NCBI RefSeq assembly: GCF_002368395.1 | Contig: NZ_AP018254.1 | Span: 5,890,001-5,954,000 of the forward strand | DNA length: 64,000 nucleotides | Reading direction: 5' to 3' | DNA from: Calothrix sp. NIES-3974 | Lineage (GTDB): Bacteria; Cyanobacteriota; Cyanobacteriia; Cyanobacteriales; Nostocaceae | Shown here: one piece after another, positions 1 through 8,736 of the stretch | Layout: each line of letters starts with the position of its first letter | Position numbering within the stretch: position 1 is the first letter of the stretch | Translations under genes and position numbers: made by a program | The notes under the pieces: generated by a model | The model's input: the letters and a program-made list of their open reading frames with translations, nothing else | Told to the model about the DNA's origin: nothing | Database searches by the model: none

Positions 1-418
1 AATCATTCCAAACCAAAGCAAGTCTACCGGAAGATTTAAGAACACGAGCAAATTCCCTTAAACTTGCTTCCGGAGGAAACCAATGAAAGGCTTGGAAGCT
101 GGTAATTAAATCAATGGAATTATCGGCAAAATTCAATTTATCCGCATGACCATCCACATACTTTACCAGAGGATGGGGTTGGGCGATCACACGCATTTTT
201 GCATTTGGTTCCACTGCAATCACCTGTATACCTTTTTGTGCAAGTAAGTTGGCAGAAATACCTGTACCTGCACCAATATCTGCGGCGATAAATTGGGAAT
301 TAATTGGTAAATCTTTCAAGATTTGATCAATGGCTGCATGGGGATATCCCGGTCGATATTGGTGATAATTTTCAGCTTTATCGGAAAATCGCTGAATGAA
401 TTTGTTTTCAGTTGACAT
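1..418 (-). CDS. Class I SAM-dependent methyltransferase (3' part outside window)
   Basis: Reading the minus strand from the ATG at 418 gives a continuous frame to the window edge, so the C-terminal part is missing. The N-terminus (MSTENKFIQRFSDKAENY) is followed by motif I of class I methyltransferases (ADIGAGTGISA, about residues 46-56), an acidic post-I strand (VIAVEPN) and a later DLITSFQAFHWF segment typical of the methyltransferase type 11 family. It should transfer a methyl group from S-adenosylmethionine to an unknown, probably small-molecule, substrate in the cytoplasm. The fold is clear; the substrate cannot be told. Nothing in the neighbourhood points to a pathway. Confidence 0.85.
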   Translation of the reverse strand, partial: MSTENKFIQRFSDKAENYHQYRPGYPHAAIDQILKDLPINSQFIAADIGAGTGISANLLAQKGIQVIAVEPNAKMRVIAQPHPLVKYVDGHADKLNFADNSIDLITSFQAFHWFPPEASLREFARVLKSSGRLALVWND

Positions 419-589
419 ATATCCTCTGGGAAATTAAATAATAAGTACATAAATTGAAAATTTCATCAGTTTCTTTTTCTCATCGTGATTTATCTGCTAA
501 TGTGCAGTTAAATGTATATAAAGCTAAAATACTAATTTACTGTCGTGCGCTTGTTCTACATAACTTAGGCGCTCAACAGTTTACCATCT

Positions 590-754
590 ATGGTAAATAT
601 ATATACAAAAATCCGATTTCTCGCAGCATCTTTCCCTGATCCAGATGATGGAGAAAATGGAGTTAGTAGTCAATATGTTAAATTGGGGAAATTAATTCTG
701 GTCAAAATTCTGGTTAAAGATGTTTTCGGAAACTTATTATTTAATTCGTTCTAA
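590..754 (+). CDS. Possible 54-residue small protein, overlapping the next gene
   Basis: An ATG at 590 opens 54 codons (MVNIYTKIRFLAASFPDPDD...) ending in TAA at 752-754. The predicted peptide has an acidic turn (PDPDDGENG) and a hydrophobic stretch (LGKLILVKILVK). It overlaps the start of the following 93-residue gene by 35 bases in another frame. I do not recognise it. It could be a chance frame in an A+T-rich leader. Confidence 0.18.
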   Translation: MVNIYTKIRFLAASFPDPDDGENGVSSQYVKLGKLILVKILVKDVFGNLLFNSF

Positions 755-1001
755 AACTGATGGGAAGTATCTGACAGCACGTCCTGATGATAGTGAATCA
801 GGATATTTACTGATTTTTAAGGAGAATTTTGATGCTTTGAGCTACTTAAATACCCATGCTGGAGAGTTAGCAGTAAAACTTGGTGTGGAATCTATTCCTG
901 GTTATCAAATTTCCGGTCTGTTGAAACGTTGGGGATTTATAGGGGTGGGGATAGTAGAAGATCCTCTGCTTCCGAAAATCGAGTTTTTGAGACGGGAGTA
1001 G
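720..1001 (+). CDS. Small conserved-type hypothetical protein, 93 aa
   Basis: The frame runs from ATG 720 to TAG 999-1001. The product is a soluble, mixed-charge protein (MFSETYYLIRSKTDGKYLTA...) with no signal peptide or membrane segment. I do not recognise a named domain; the composition and length resemble small conserved cyanobacterial proteins of unknown function. It is convergent with the glycosyltransferase gene at 1048-2244, and a 21-bp palindrome (1027-1047) fills most of the gap and may end transcription from both sides. Confidence 0.6.
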   Translation: MFSETYYLIRSKTDGKYLTARPDDSESGYLLIFKENFDALSYLNTHAGELAVKLGVESIPGYQISGLLKRWGFIGVGIVEDPLLPKIEFLRRE

Positions 1002-1026
1002 GGAGGAGAAGAAACCCGACTTCTCC

Positions 1027-1047
1027 AGACGACCCGACAGGTCGTCT
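1027..1047. repeat. GACGACCC-type palindrome between convergent genes
   Basis: AGACGACCC-GAC-AGGTCGTCT forms a near-perfect hairpin that abuts the stop codon of the minus-strand glycosyltransferase. Near-identical palindromes lie at 8621, 30121, 46493 and 57621. There is no T-run, so it is a dispersed repeat that may also act as a bidirectional transcript end. Confidence 0.8.
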
Positions 1048-2244
1048 CTAGCGATTCCCTGTGTTTCTGGAATTATGTGAAATCAAATCGCTGTATACTT
1101 GGATGAGTTGTTGAGCGATCGCACTCCAACTATAGTGGTTTAGGGCATATTCTCTGGCATTGCGTCCCCGTTCCTGTCGTTCCTGGGGGTTTGTCAAGGC
1201 TAGACTAAGTTGCTGGGTTAATTCCTGAATGTCGTTGTGACAGACCCAACCTCCGTTACAGTTGCGGACATCTGACCAAATATGTACCCCGTCTGATATT
1301 ACCACTGGAACACCAGCCACCATTGCTTCCGCGACGGCAATACCAAAATTTTCATAGTAGGATGGTAAAACGAACAAATCCGCAGCTTGGAGTAAGGCTG
1401 ACTTTTGCGTACCCGTGACAAAACCAGTTATGGTAGAGTGCGATCGCAAGCTGGAAGTATGGATTCTAGTTTGAATTTTTTGTTCGTATTCCGGGTCTTG
1501 GGGATTTGTCCCAGCCATAATAAAATGGAATTTGATTCCAGCTTGAATTAAATTTTCCAGTGCAGGGATTAAAATCTCTAAACCCTTTTTGGGGTCAATC
1601 CGTGACATAAATAAAACTATCGGTAAATCTTCCCCAATCCCAAAATCTACGCGAATGGAATTTTCCCCGACACAAACCCCCGGATTTACCCCTAAAGGAA
1701 GGATAATGTCCCTTGTGGTGACACCAAAGCGATGGGAAATCTTAGCTTCTTCTACACTGGTAAAATGTATCCCTGCTGCTTGAGCAATGTTGGCTTTTTC
1801 AATTGCTGCTGCATAGATTTGTTTTAGTCGCTTTTTTTTACGTAAATCTGCGGGGTCAAGGGTTCCTAATGGTCGCAAAATATACGGAATATTTTTTCGA
1901 CGACAAACCCATGCAGCAAAACTACTCACGGGGGAGAATAAAGCATGAATATGGACAATATCATACTCGTCACCGTGATTGTCCAGCCATTGCAATAAAT
2001 ATAGGGAAAACTTGTAGCGACGAAAGGGGGAACAGCGAAAATAGATAATTTTGTACCCATCCTGTTCTATCGGCTGATTTAAGGGTACATCTAAAGGAGC
2101 TTGACCGCGATCGCCGTTACTATCTGTTGTTAAAATTGTTACTTCTACCCCGGTTTGAACTAAAGCTGGTGCTAAACCCAAAACCATCTGACTTGGACCA
2201 CCATAAATTAAAGAAATTGAGGGGACGATTTGTAATATTTTCAT
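1048..2244 (-). CDS. hpsP: GT4-family glycosyltransferase, likely HpsP
   Basis: The 398-residue GT-B protein has an N-terminal acceptor domain beginning MKILQIVPSISLIYGGPSQM and a C-terminal Glyco_transf_1 domain with the sugar-nucleotide motifs FMSRIDPKKGLEILIPAL (about 215-232) and the E-x7-E signature in ENFGIAVAEAMVAGVPVV (about 300-317). It should transfer a sugar from a nucleotide-sugar donor to a growing glycan at the cytoplasmic face of the membrane. It is the last gene of the minus-strand order polymerase-like, GT2, GT4, GT4, which matches my memory of hpsL-hpsN-hpsO-hpsP of hormogonium polysaccharide synthesis. The enzyme class is secure; the hps assignment is inference from gene order and length. 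Confidence 0.8.
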   Translation of the reverse strand: MKILQIVPSISLIYGGPSQMVLGLAPALVQTGVEVTILTTDSNGDRGQAPLDVPLNQPIEQDGYKIIYFRCSPFRRYKFSLYLLQWLDNHGDEYDIVHIHALFSPVSSFAAWVCRRKNIPYILRPLGTLDPADLRKKKRLKQIYAAAIEKANIAQAAGIHFTSVEEAKISHRFGVTTRDIILPLGVNPGVCVGENSIRVDFGIGEDLPIVLFMSRIDPKKGLEILIPALENLIQAGIKFHFIMAGTNPQDPEYEQKIQTRIHTSSLRSHSTITGFVTGTQKSALLQAADLFVLPSYYENFGIAVAEAMVAGVPVVISDGVHIWSDVRNCNGGWVCHNDIQELTQQLSLALTNPQERQERGRNAREYALNHYSWSAIAQQLIQVYSDLISHNSRNTGNR

Positions 2245-2270
2245 TTTGCTGTGAGAACGGAATGGATTTT

Positions 2271-2425
2271 GGATTTTGGATTATAAAAAATGTTTGCAAC
2301 ACATTCAGAATATTAAATGCAATATATGTGGAAATGAAGATGTAATATTTAGATTTTGGATTTTGGATTTTAGATTTTGGTGGATTTTGGATTATTTAAA
2401 AATGTTTGCAACGCATTCAGAATAT
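2271..2425. repeat. Tandem repeat unit of about 44 bp in the hpsP-hpsO spacer
   Basis: Two copies (2271-2314 and 2382-2425) share TTTTGGATTAT, then AAAAATGTTTGCAAC and CATTCAGAATATT, with a few substitutions. Between them lies a tract of degenerate TTTTGGA heptamers. After both copies the similarity continues as TGTGGA plus a GAGACG-like word, ending in the palindrome at 2437. This is non-coding repeat growth, not a gene. Confidence 0.8.
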
Positions 2426-2436
2426 TTGTGGAGACG

Positions 2437-2458
2437 GAGACGTAATATATTACGTCTC
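2437..2458. repeat. Perfect 22-bp palindrome, GAGACG family
   Basis: GAGACGTAATA-TATTACGTCTC is a perfect inverted repeat just downstream of hpsO on the minus strand. It shares the GAGACG/CGTCTC outer arm with many other palindromes in the window but has an AATATATT core. Confidence 0.85.
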
Positions 2459-2472
2459 TACATCTACATGTT

Positions 2473-3711
2473 TCAAATTGGTAAACTTATTTCTCCTGTA
2501 TTCTGTATCCTGTCAACCGTATTCTTTGTTCTGACAATCGTATCCTCAATTAACTGACGATAGAATTGTAGCTGCTGTTTAGCGACTGCGGTATTGGTAT
2601 ACTTAGACATTGCTCGCATGTAACCTAAATTTGCTAAATTCTGTCTTAATTCTGGGTCGTCAATCATACAAGATAAACATCTAGCTAATTCATCCACATT
2701 ACCTTCGGGAAAAATCAAACCAGCATCATGAATTACGTGGGGAATTTCTCCTGAATCAGAACCAATAACAGGTACTTTTGCAGCCATTGCTTCGATTAAA
2801 ACATGACCGAATTGCTCTTTCCAACCGACGGAAGTCATAGTTTTAAATTTATAGGTTGTTTCTGAAGGCAAGACCAAAACATTCATTAAATTAATGTAAT
2901 TAGCAACTTCCGAATGGGGAACACTTTCCACTAAAATGACCCTATCTCGAATTTGATTTTCGACAGCAATTTCCAATAACTTATCCTTCAGTTCCCCTCG
3001 TCCTAGTAATAACAGTTTCCAATGGCGATCGCGGATTTTAGTTAAGGCATTAATCAGGGTAATAATTCCTTTTTCTGGCACAAATCTGCCGACAAAACCC
3101 ACGACAAAATCATCCTGATGTAAACCATATTGAGCCATCAATTCTGGTTGCGATCGCGGTGCAAATACAACTTCATCTACACCTAATTGGGGCATTACCT
3201 GAATTGGTTTTTGAAAACCACGTTGACGTAAGATATCCGCACCATCTTGATTACCACAAATGATGCCGTCGGTATGAGCTAAATTATATTTTTCTAATAA
3301 TGAGATGGGAAATTTAAGTTCATAGGGTAAATTCCACCAAGTGAAAAAGATATTTTTGGCTTTTAAATTTAAGAATTTATTCAAAGTAATTAATTCTGCA
3401 TAAGCAAGAGATTTAGAACCTTGCTCAACTTGGATGATATCCGGTTTGAATTCACGCAATATTTTGATTAAATCACTTCCAAAGGTAAGTAATCCTTGGT
3501 TATTTTGACTAAAATTAGAAACCGGAACAATCCGAAAATTACCTTCATCTCGAAACTGGGTTTCAATAATTTTATTTTGTACTCCTCCAGGAATCCAACG
3601 CTGGGGGACAACCACAGTCACTTGAATATCCGATTCTAAATTTGCTAAAACTCTGAGTTTTTCACAATTGAGGTCAACAATATAAGTATGACTGACGACT
3701 AGTATTTTCAT
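2473..3711 (-). CDS. hpsO: GT4-family glycosyltransferase, likely HpsO
   Basis: The 412-residue GT-B protein (MKILVVSHTYIVDLN...) carries the donor-binding motif VGFVGRFVPEKGIITLINAL near residues 205-224 and HVLIEAMAAKVPVIGSDSGE with the family Glu near 318-337. It should be a cytoplasmic, membrane-associated sugar transferase. The last ~20 residues (VRTKNTVDRIQNTGEISLPI) are encoded by an AGGATACAGAATAC-type intergenic repeat rather than by family sequence, so the ancestral stop was probably upstream. It lies between the GT2 gene and the second GT4 gene. The hps name is inferred from gene order. Confidence 0.8.
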   Translation of the reverse strand: MKILVVSHTYIVDLNCEKLRVLANLESDIQVTVVVPQRWIPGGVQNKIIETQFRDEGNFRIVPVSNFSQNNQGLLTFGSDLIKILREFKPDIIQVEQGSKSLAYAELITLNKFLNLKAKNIFFTWWNLPYELKFPISLLEKYNLAHTDGIICGNQDGADILRQRGFQKPIQVMPQLGVDEVVFAPRSQPELMAQYGLHQDDFVVGFVGRFVPEKGIITLINALTKIRDRHWKLLLLGRGELKDKLLEIAVENQIRDRVILVESVPHSEVANYINLMNVLVLPSETTYKFKTMTSVGWKEQFGHVLIEAMAAKVPVIGSDSGEIPHVIHDAGLIFPEGNVDELARCLSCMIDDPELRQNLANLGYMRAMSKYTNTAVAKQQLQFYRQLIEDTIVRTKNTVDRIQNTGEISLPI

Positions 3712-4268
3712 AATATTAAAAAATTTGATTAAAAGCTAGATAAAAAAGACAGGATTTACGTAACTGGCATATGATTTTAAGTTCGTAGTGAGGACTTTAG
3801 TTCTCAAATTCAGCGCTATATTCGCCTAGCATATCGCTTCCAACGAGTGCATCCTTGCAGGGTAGCACTTAATAAAAACAAAAATCAGAATTTTTGTGAC
3901 ACTTGCATAAGTTATAAAAAATTAACAAATTAATTACATTTCTTGTATTTCTCACGAAGTGGTAAATATTAAGTAACAGATTAATTTTTCCCGCGTTCCC
4001 AAATCCCCTAATTTCCAGAGGTTTGTAATAAATGCAAGGTTTATATCTGGAAATTTAGACAGGACTTACACAAAGACAACGTAAGGTATACACGCAGCGG
4101 CTTCTTGCTTGCGTAGTAATCCCAAACATCTGATTTTTCGTAACGAGTACGTAATTCTGATTAGAAAATAACTATTTGACACAACCAAACATATAGTTTC
4201 AACCTGCTAATTTGAATAATGTTACCCGTCCTCCATTCCCTACTCCCCACTCCCTATTCCCTACATTT
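3712..4268. other. 557-bp spacer between hpsN and hpsO, no gene seen
   Basis: The spacer is A+T-rich and holds no convincing reading frame. It contains the phrase CAGGACTTACACAA, common in cyanobacterial intergenic DNA, and a segment at 3947-4033 that resembles a decayed copy of the ATTTCTCAC-ended repeat found at 21686, 23918, 47966 and 57552. The hps genes on either side may therefore be transcribed separately. Confidence 0.6.
3947..4033 (+). repeat. Possible degenerate copy of the ATTTCTCAC MITE-like repeat
   Basis: It starts ATTTCTCACGAAGTGG and continues with TTAAGTAACAGATT, parallel to GAGTAACGGATT of the better copies. The right end (GTTTGTAATAAATGC) recalls GTTTTGTGAGAAATGC. Similarity is weak in the middle. 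Confidence 0.35.
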
Positions 4269-5267
4269 TCAAGCTTGATTATCTAATTTAGTGTAAACCT
4301 GTCCATTACTCCAAATGGATTTAATCAAAGTAAATACAGCCTTGAAAAAACCTAAAATATAAAAAATACCCCGTGTGACAACTTTAATCGGAGAAGCACT
4401 TTTGTGACAAGGTGGACGACCTAAAACATGACAATCAAATAAACGTGCAAACAAACGTAATGCTTGGTTTGCTGTTAGGTTTTTCAAACCCATTAAAAAA
4501 TGATTATGATAAAAAGTTAATTGATATTTAGTCGAACGGGTGCTGATATCATGACATCCTCCCGTCTCTTCACCTAAATGAACTAAACAAGCTTCCGGGT
4601 CATACCAAATTTTGTAGCCAGTCTTGCGTAAACGTAAACAAAAATCCGATTCTTCTCTCACTGCGCTCCCGCGAAAACGCTCATCAAACCAAATATCATG
4701 TTTGATAAAAATATCCCGTCTAAACGACATATTACAACCCCGTGCAGTTAAAACCTGTTGAGGTTTAACGGTGTGAACTAAATCGATATAATACCAAGCA
4801 ATACCGGGGTCCATTGCTTGGGGAGGTAGATATTCAATTATTTGATAATTTCCCTCCCCTTGGGTACGTCCTTGGGCTGCATCTGCCATTTTCATTTTAT
4901 CAAAAACCCTACCAGCAACCGCACCAATTTCGGGATTTTCAAAATTCTTGGCATGGGCTTTTAAAAACCCTGGCTGCATTTCTACGTCATCATCAATAAA
5001 AAGAATTATCTCTCCATCTGCACGACGAACTGCATAATTTCTTGCACCAGGAAGACTAGCCCAGTTAATACGAAACCATTTGATTTTACCAAGATTTGCT
5101 AAATTAGTTAAATAGGATTCTGTTTCTGGTTGATGTTGTGGTGTTTGGTCTACTATTAAAATTTCATAGTCAGGATAATCCTGATGGAGAGCATCTTCTA
5201 TACTTTTGATTAAAGGTTCTTCCCTTCCATAGGTAGGAATCACAATAGATATTTTCGGTAAATTCAT
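4269..5267 (-). CDS. hpsN: GT2-family glycosyltransferase, likely HpsN
   Basis: The 332-residue protein has a GT-A fold: nucleotide-binding start ISIVIPTYGREEPLIKSI (about 6-23), EILIVDQTPQ, the DxD-type motif EIILFIDDDVEM (about 86-97) and a later RGSAVREESDFCLRLRKTG acceptor-side segment. Near the C-terminus is a hydrophobic stretch (GIFYILGFFKAVFTLIKSIW) that probably anchors it to the inner face of the membrane. It should add a sugar to a lipid-linked exopolysaccharide precursor. It follows the polymerase-like gene by 102 bp, which contains a hairpin. The GT2 call is secure; the hps name rests on context. Confidence 0.82.
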   Translation of the reverse strand: MNLPKISIVIPTYGREEPLIKSIEDALHQDYPDYEILIVDQTPQHQPETESYLTNLANLGKIKWFRINWASLPGARNYAVRRADGEIILFIDDDVEMQPGFLKAHAKNFENPEIGAVAGRVFDKMKMADAAQGRTQGEGNYQIIEYLPPQAMDPGIAWYYIDLVHTVKPQQVLTARGCNMSFRRDIFIKHDIWFDERFRGSAVREESDFCLRLRKTGYKIWYDPEACLVHLGEETGGCHDISTRSTKYQLTFYHNHFLMGLKNLTANQALRLFARLFDCHVLGRPPCHKSASPIKVVTRGIFYILGFFKAVFTLIKSIWSNGQVYTKLDNQA

Positions 5268-5323
5268 AATTTAATGATATTTATATATTTAGGCAAATTT
5301 AAATAATTAAAATTAAATGACGT

Positions 5324-5354
5324 TGTAGAGACGTGGCATTGCTACATCTCTACA
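5324..5354. repeat. Imperfect GAGACG-family hairpin
   Basis: TGTAGAGACGTGGC-ATT-GCTACATCTCTACA folds with two mismatches. On the minus strand it is followed by ACAACGTCATTTAATT, a flank also present after the palindromes at 10132 and 41833, so the dispersed unit is longer than the hairpin. Confidence 0.75.
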
Positions 5355-5369
5355 GATAAAAATTAACCA

Positions 5370-7043
5370 CTAGGTACTAACCATCTTCCTTTTAATTCTA
5401 GATTTACTTTTTTTACCTTGTTCCTCTGTCGCTTGCACCCTTGCAGCTTCAATTGCTTCTAATTTATCTATTTCTGGTAGTTTTAATAAAATTCCAGCTG
5501 CTAACCAATAGTAGACAGCAACCGGATCAACATCGAGTGGGTAGTAATATGTGTTGTAACTAATAAATAATATAAACGTCCACATGGATGAAGCGTAACT
5601 ACGGAAATTACGGTTTTTTATCTTTCTTGTTGTTTGCCAACAAATAATCGTGAGTATTGTCACTAAAACTAAAAAAGCAATCATCCCCACAATACCAATT
5701 TCATAAATCAATTTGGGATAATAGGTTTCAACTAGCTTCGTTTCTCCCATTGCTCGTGCAGAATTAGTTGCTCTTCCTAAACCACTTCCAAAGGGTCCAG
5801 CAACGTTTTTCAAATTTTCATGGAATTGCTCAGTAATAAATGCGTAGGGTGGAGAAGCATTCCAACGACTAATGAAGCTATCAAGACGCTCTTGAACGAT
5901 TGTTGGATTACTAACTATAGCACCTCCTAACAGCACTACTAACCCTCCGAAAATGGGTACAAATTTTTTCAGGTTAGCAACTTGTCCTGTTAATATTAAT
6001 TGCAATACAAAACAAGCGGGAACCAATGCTAATGCAATACGTTGTCCGGAAATGGCTGCATTAACAAACACCATTGCCATTGAACCCAAAGATATAAATC
6101 TCCACAATAGGGATGGGTCACTAAATCCAGTGGCAAAGGTAAAAAATGTACTAGAAATTAAAAACCAAGCCCATTGCCAAGGTGCTACAAAGGTTCCAGG
6201 AAGCCGAATCATCCCCTGGGACGGACTGTATACTAGAGAACCACCAAAGTAACACCGTGCATCCAATGTGGCTTTGAATAAGTCTGCACCTGTTAAATGA
6301 TCGGTTCCTTCACAAATACCTGTAAGTAATAAAATATACTGTATTAAACCTAAAACACAGCAACTGAGAATTAAAACGATTTGAAAACGAGAAATCATTA
6401 AAAAATCCCGTTTGTTGCGAATCATGTAATAGGTGCAACTAATAAATGGAAGATAACCTAAAAGCACTTTTAATCCTAAAATACCCATTCCTATCGGAAA
6501 TTCTTTCGTTGGTGCTGCGAAGGGTTTTACAGGAGGTGGATTAAACTGCTGTGCGACGTTTGCGAGGAGAAAGGTAATTCCACAGCATCCTAATAAAATA
6601 AATAGGGGGGTTTTAATTCCCTGGGGAAGTATCAATGGTAAACGTTGTTTTTGTAGATTCTGAAATAATCCAATCGCTGCTGGAATATAAAATGCATCTT
6701 TCGCTAACTGTAAAATTGGACTATTACCGATGTAGTAAGTGATTGTTCCCCCAAAAGGTACGTAAATAATAAATCCAATTAAAGCTTGACGTGGGTATTT
6801 GTAGGACAAACCCATAACCACTACCCCTAAGACACCGGGAATAGCTGCTTTAATTCCAACTGCTAAAAATAAAATTAATCCTAAAAGTAATCCAATACCA
6901 ATTGTTTTACTAGCAAAGCTGATTAATTCTTGGCGCTCCCGCATTTTTTTGCGTTTAATTGCCAATTGTTCCTTTAGTGTCAAAGTGGCTTCATTTTTGG
7001 AGGTAGACTTCTTCTTTTTGCTGCGAGACTTAGGTTTAAACAT
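5370..7043 (-). CDS. hpsL: O-antigen ligase/polymerase-like membrane protein, likely HpsL
   Basis: The 557-residue protein has a lysine-rich N-terminus (residues 1-40, with KPKSRSKKKK) followed by about ten hydrophobic helices. A long loop lies between helices in the middle (about 255-290, FVAPWQWAWF following) and another near 395-430 (GPFGSGLGRATNSARAMGET), as in Wzy/WaaL-type proteins. The expected role is polymerisation or ligation of lipid-linked oligosaccharide at the periplasmic side of the inner membrane. It is the first gene of the minus-strand cluster with three glycosyltransferases. Cyanobacterial HpsL, needed for hormogonium polysaccharide, has this length and start, as I recall it. 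Confidence 0.7.
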   Translation of the reverse strand: MFKPKSRSKKKKSTSKNEATLTLKEQLAIKRKKMRERQELISFASKTIGIGLLLGLILFLAVGIKAAIPGVLGVVVMGLSYKYPRQALIGFIIYVPFGGTITYYIGNSPILQLAKDAFYIPAAIGLFQNLQKQRLPLILPQGIKTPLFILLGCCGITFLLANVAQQFNPPPVKPFAAPTKEFPIGMGILGLKVLLGYLPFISCTYYMIRNKRDFLMISRFQIVLILSCCVLGLIQYILLLTGICEGTDHLTGADLFKATLDARCYFGGSLVYSPSQGMIRLPGTFVAPWQWAWFLISSTFFTFATGFSDPSLLWRFISLGSMAMVFVNAAISGQRIALALVPACFVLQLILTGQVANLKKFVPIFGGLVVLLGGAIVSNPTIVQERLDSFISRWNASPPYAFITEQFHENLKNVAGPFGSGLGRATNSARAMGETKLVETYYPKLIYEIGIVGMIAFLVLVTILTIICWQTTRKIKNRNFRSYASSMWTFILFISYNTYYYPLDVDPVAVYYWLAAGILLKLPEIDKLEAIEAARVQATEEQGKKSKSRIKRKMVST

Positions 7044-7474
7044 GCAACTTAAATAAACAATAAATGGAAGATAAATTAAAATTTAAAATGCAATATTTAG
7101 GTTGAAAAATTGACGATGAATTCCTCGTTAGGTAAATCTGATGATTTATATTTGGAAATCAAATGGTAAAAATTTTAATTATTAACATTAGGTGAAACAG
7201 ATTTCGTGACTGTTTTGTGCCCTAGAAGAACAAGTATAAACATACACAAAAGTCTTTGAATTATTACAGGAATATGTTACTCCAGTCTGTTATACCCGAA
7301 GTTAATCGAAATGCATCCAAATTCAGTATAATTACGAATATAGAGGCGATATAAATGATATTTTGCGCCAAAATAACAAAATACTTATACATTCTTCCTG
7401 GATAGACTTGACAAAGATGTAACAAGTAAGAAGATTAACTATACAGCCAAATTAAACGATAAAATTTACAAATA
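7044..7474. other. Divergent intergenic region between hpsL and anmK
   Basis: The 431-bp region is A+T-rich and has no convincing reading frame. It must carry promoters for both flanking genes. A TTGACA hexamer at 7408-7413 faces anmK, but no -10 box sits at good spacing, so I do not call a promoter. Confidence 0.6.
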
Positions 7475-8620
7475 ATGCGTGTAATCGGTTTAATGAGCGG
7501 TACTTCCGTCGATGGGATAGATGCTGCACTAATTGAGATAGAAGGGGAAAATCTGGATATACAAGTGGATCTAATTGCGGGTGCGACTATTCCCTATCCA
7601 GAAACGATACGGAGTCAAATTTTAGCAGTCTGTGCCGGAGAACCACTGACAATGGCAGCCTTAGCAGATTTAGATGATGCGATCGCAAGTTGTTTTGCCA
7701 CAGCTGCGTTGGAAATTCAATCTGGCCATCCTCCAGCCGAATTAATTGGCTCTCATGGTCAAACAATATACCATCGCCCTCCGAACGCATCCCTGGGCTA
7801 TAGTTGGCAAATTGGCCGGGCTGACCTGATTGCCCATATCACTCAAACCATGACAATTAGTAACTTCCGGGCTGCCGATATTGCCTGTGGTGGTCAAGGA
7901 GCGCCAATGGTTCCCCGTGTTGATGCGGCTTTATTAAGTGATACTACAGAATCAAGATGTATTCAAAACATTGGAGGTATTGGTAATGTTACGTATCTAC
8001 CTGCGGCTCAGGGTGACTGGTTAGGAGGAATTCGTGGTTGGGATACAGGTCCTGGCAACAGTTTAATTGATTTAGCCGTCAGCAAGTTAACAAATGGGGA
8101 AAAAACCTACGACCAAAATGGAAATTGGGCTTCCCAAGGTATACCCTGTGATCAATTGGTGAAAAACTGGTTGCAACACGAGTATTTTCATCAAGTTCCC
8201 CCTAAATCCACGGGAAGGGAATTATTCGGTGTTGCTTTCCTGGAAAAATGTTTCCGCGATGCTGACGAATATCATCTCGAACCAGCAGATATCCTCGCAA
8301 GTTTGACCGAATTAACCGCTTTGTCCATAATCCATGATTATCAGGCTTTTTTAACCTCTATGCCTGACCGGGTTTTATTATGTGGAGGAGGAAGCAAAAA
8401 TTTATACCTCAAATCACGGCTCCAAGCAGGATTAGACCCCATACCAGTAGTTACCACCGATGATTTTGGTGTGAGTGCAGACTTTAAAGAAGCGATCGCA
8501 TTTGCAGTTTTGGCATATTGGCGGTATCAAAACGTACCTGGTAATTTGCCCGCAGTCACAGGAGCATCCCGCGAGGTGATTTTAGGTGAGATTCATCCCC
8601 CTGTTTTCAATAGGGAGTAG
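7475..8620 (+). CDS. anmK: Anhydro-N-acetylmuramic acid kinase
   Basis: The 381-residue protein opens with the AnmK signature [20 protein letters not shown]. Further landmarks are [10 protein letters not shown] (about 92-101), [20 protein letters not shown] (about 162-173), the phosphate-binding [12 protein letters not shown] (about 188-199) and LLCGGGSKN near 302-310. It phosphorylates 1,6-anhydro-MurNAc while cleaving the anhydro bond to give MurNAc-6-phosphate, in peptidoglycan recycling in the cytoplasm. The length is normal. A GACGACCC palindrome follows the stop codon directly (8621-8641). The next gene starts 116 bp later on the same strand. Confidence 0.95.
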   Translation: MRVIGLMSGTSVDGIDAALIEIEGENLDIQVDLIAGATIPYPETIRSQILAVCAGEPLTMAALADLDDAIASCFATAALEIQSGHPPAELIGSHGQTIYHRPPNASLGYSWQIGRADLIAHITQTMTISNFRAADIACGGQGAPMVPRVDAALLSDTTESRCIQNIGGIGNVTYLPAAQGDWLGGIRGWDTGPGNSLIDLAVSKLTNGEKTYDQNGNWASQGIPCDQLVKNWLQHEYFHQVPPKSTGRELFGVAFLEKCFRDADEYHLEPADILASLTELTALSIIHDYQAFLTSMPDRVLLCGGGSKNLYLKSRLQAGLDPIPVVTTDDFGVSADFKEAIAFAVLAYWRYQNVPGNLPAVTGASREVILGEIHPPVFNRE

Positions 8621-8641
8621 AGACGACCCGTCGGGTCGTCT
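8621..8641. repeat. Perfect GACGACCC-type palindrome after anmK
   Basis: AGACGACCCG-T-CGGGTCGTCT begins at the base after the anmK stop. It belongs to the dispersed palindrome family and may serve as a transcript end. Confidence 0.85.
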
Positions 8642-8736
8642 GTACAGGGAGTAGGAATGAGCTATTTTTTTGTATCAGCAGTATATGTAGGCTATTCCTG
8701 TATCCTATATCCTGTATTCTAGGTTTGTAAATCAAA

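Noticed and set aside
454-639. 61-codon frame upstream of the first small gene
   Set aside because: Low-complexity A+T-rich translation without a start site or recognisable pattern.
1589-2048. Antisense frames within the hpsP-like gene
   Set aside because: They overlap a clearly coded glycosyltransferase and show no domain.
7404-7450. Sigma-70 promoter before anmK
   Set aside because: A TTGACA is present, but no -10 box at 16-18 bp spacing could be found.
8642-8736. Cobalamin riboswitch before the cobyrinate diamide synthase gene
   Set aside because: The 116-bp gap holds only a palindrome and spacer words; no B12-box-like sequence or room for the fold is seen.
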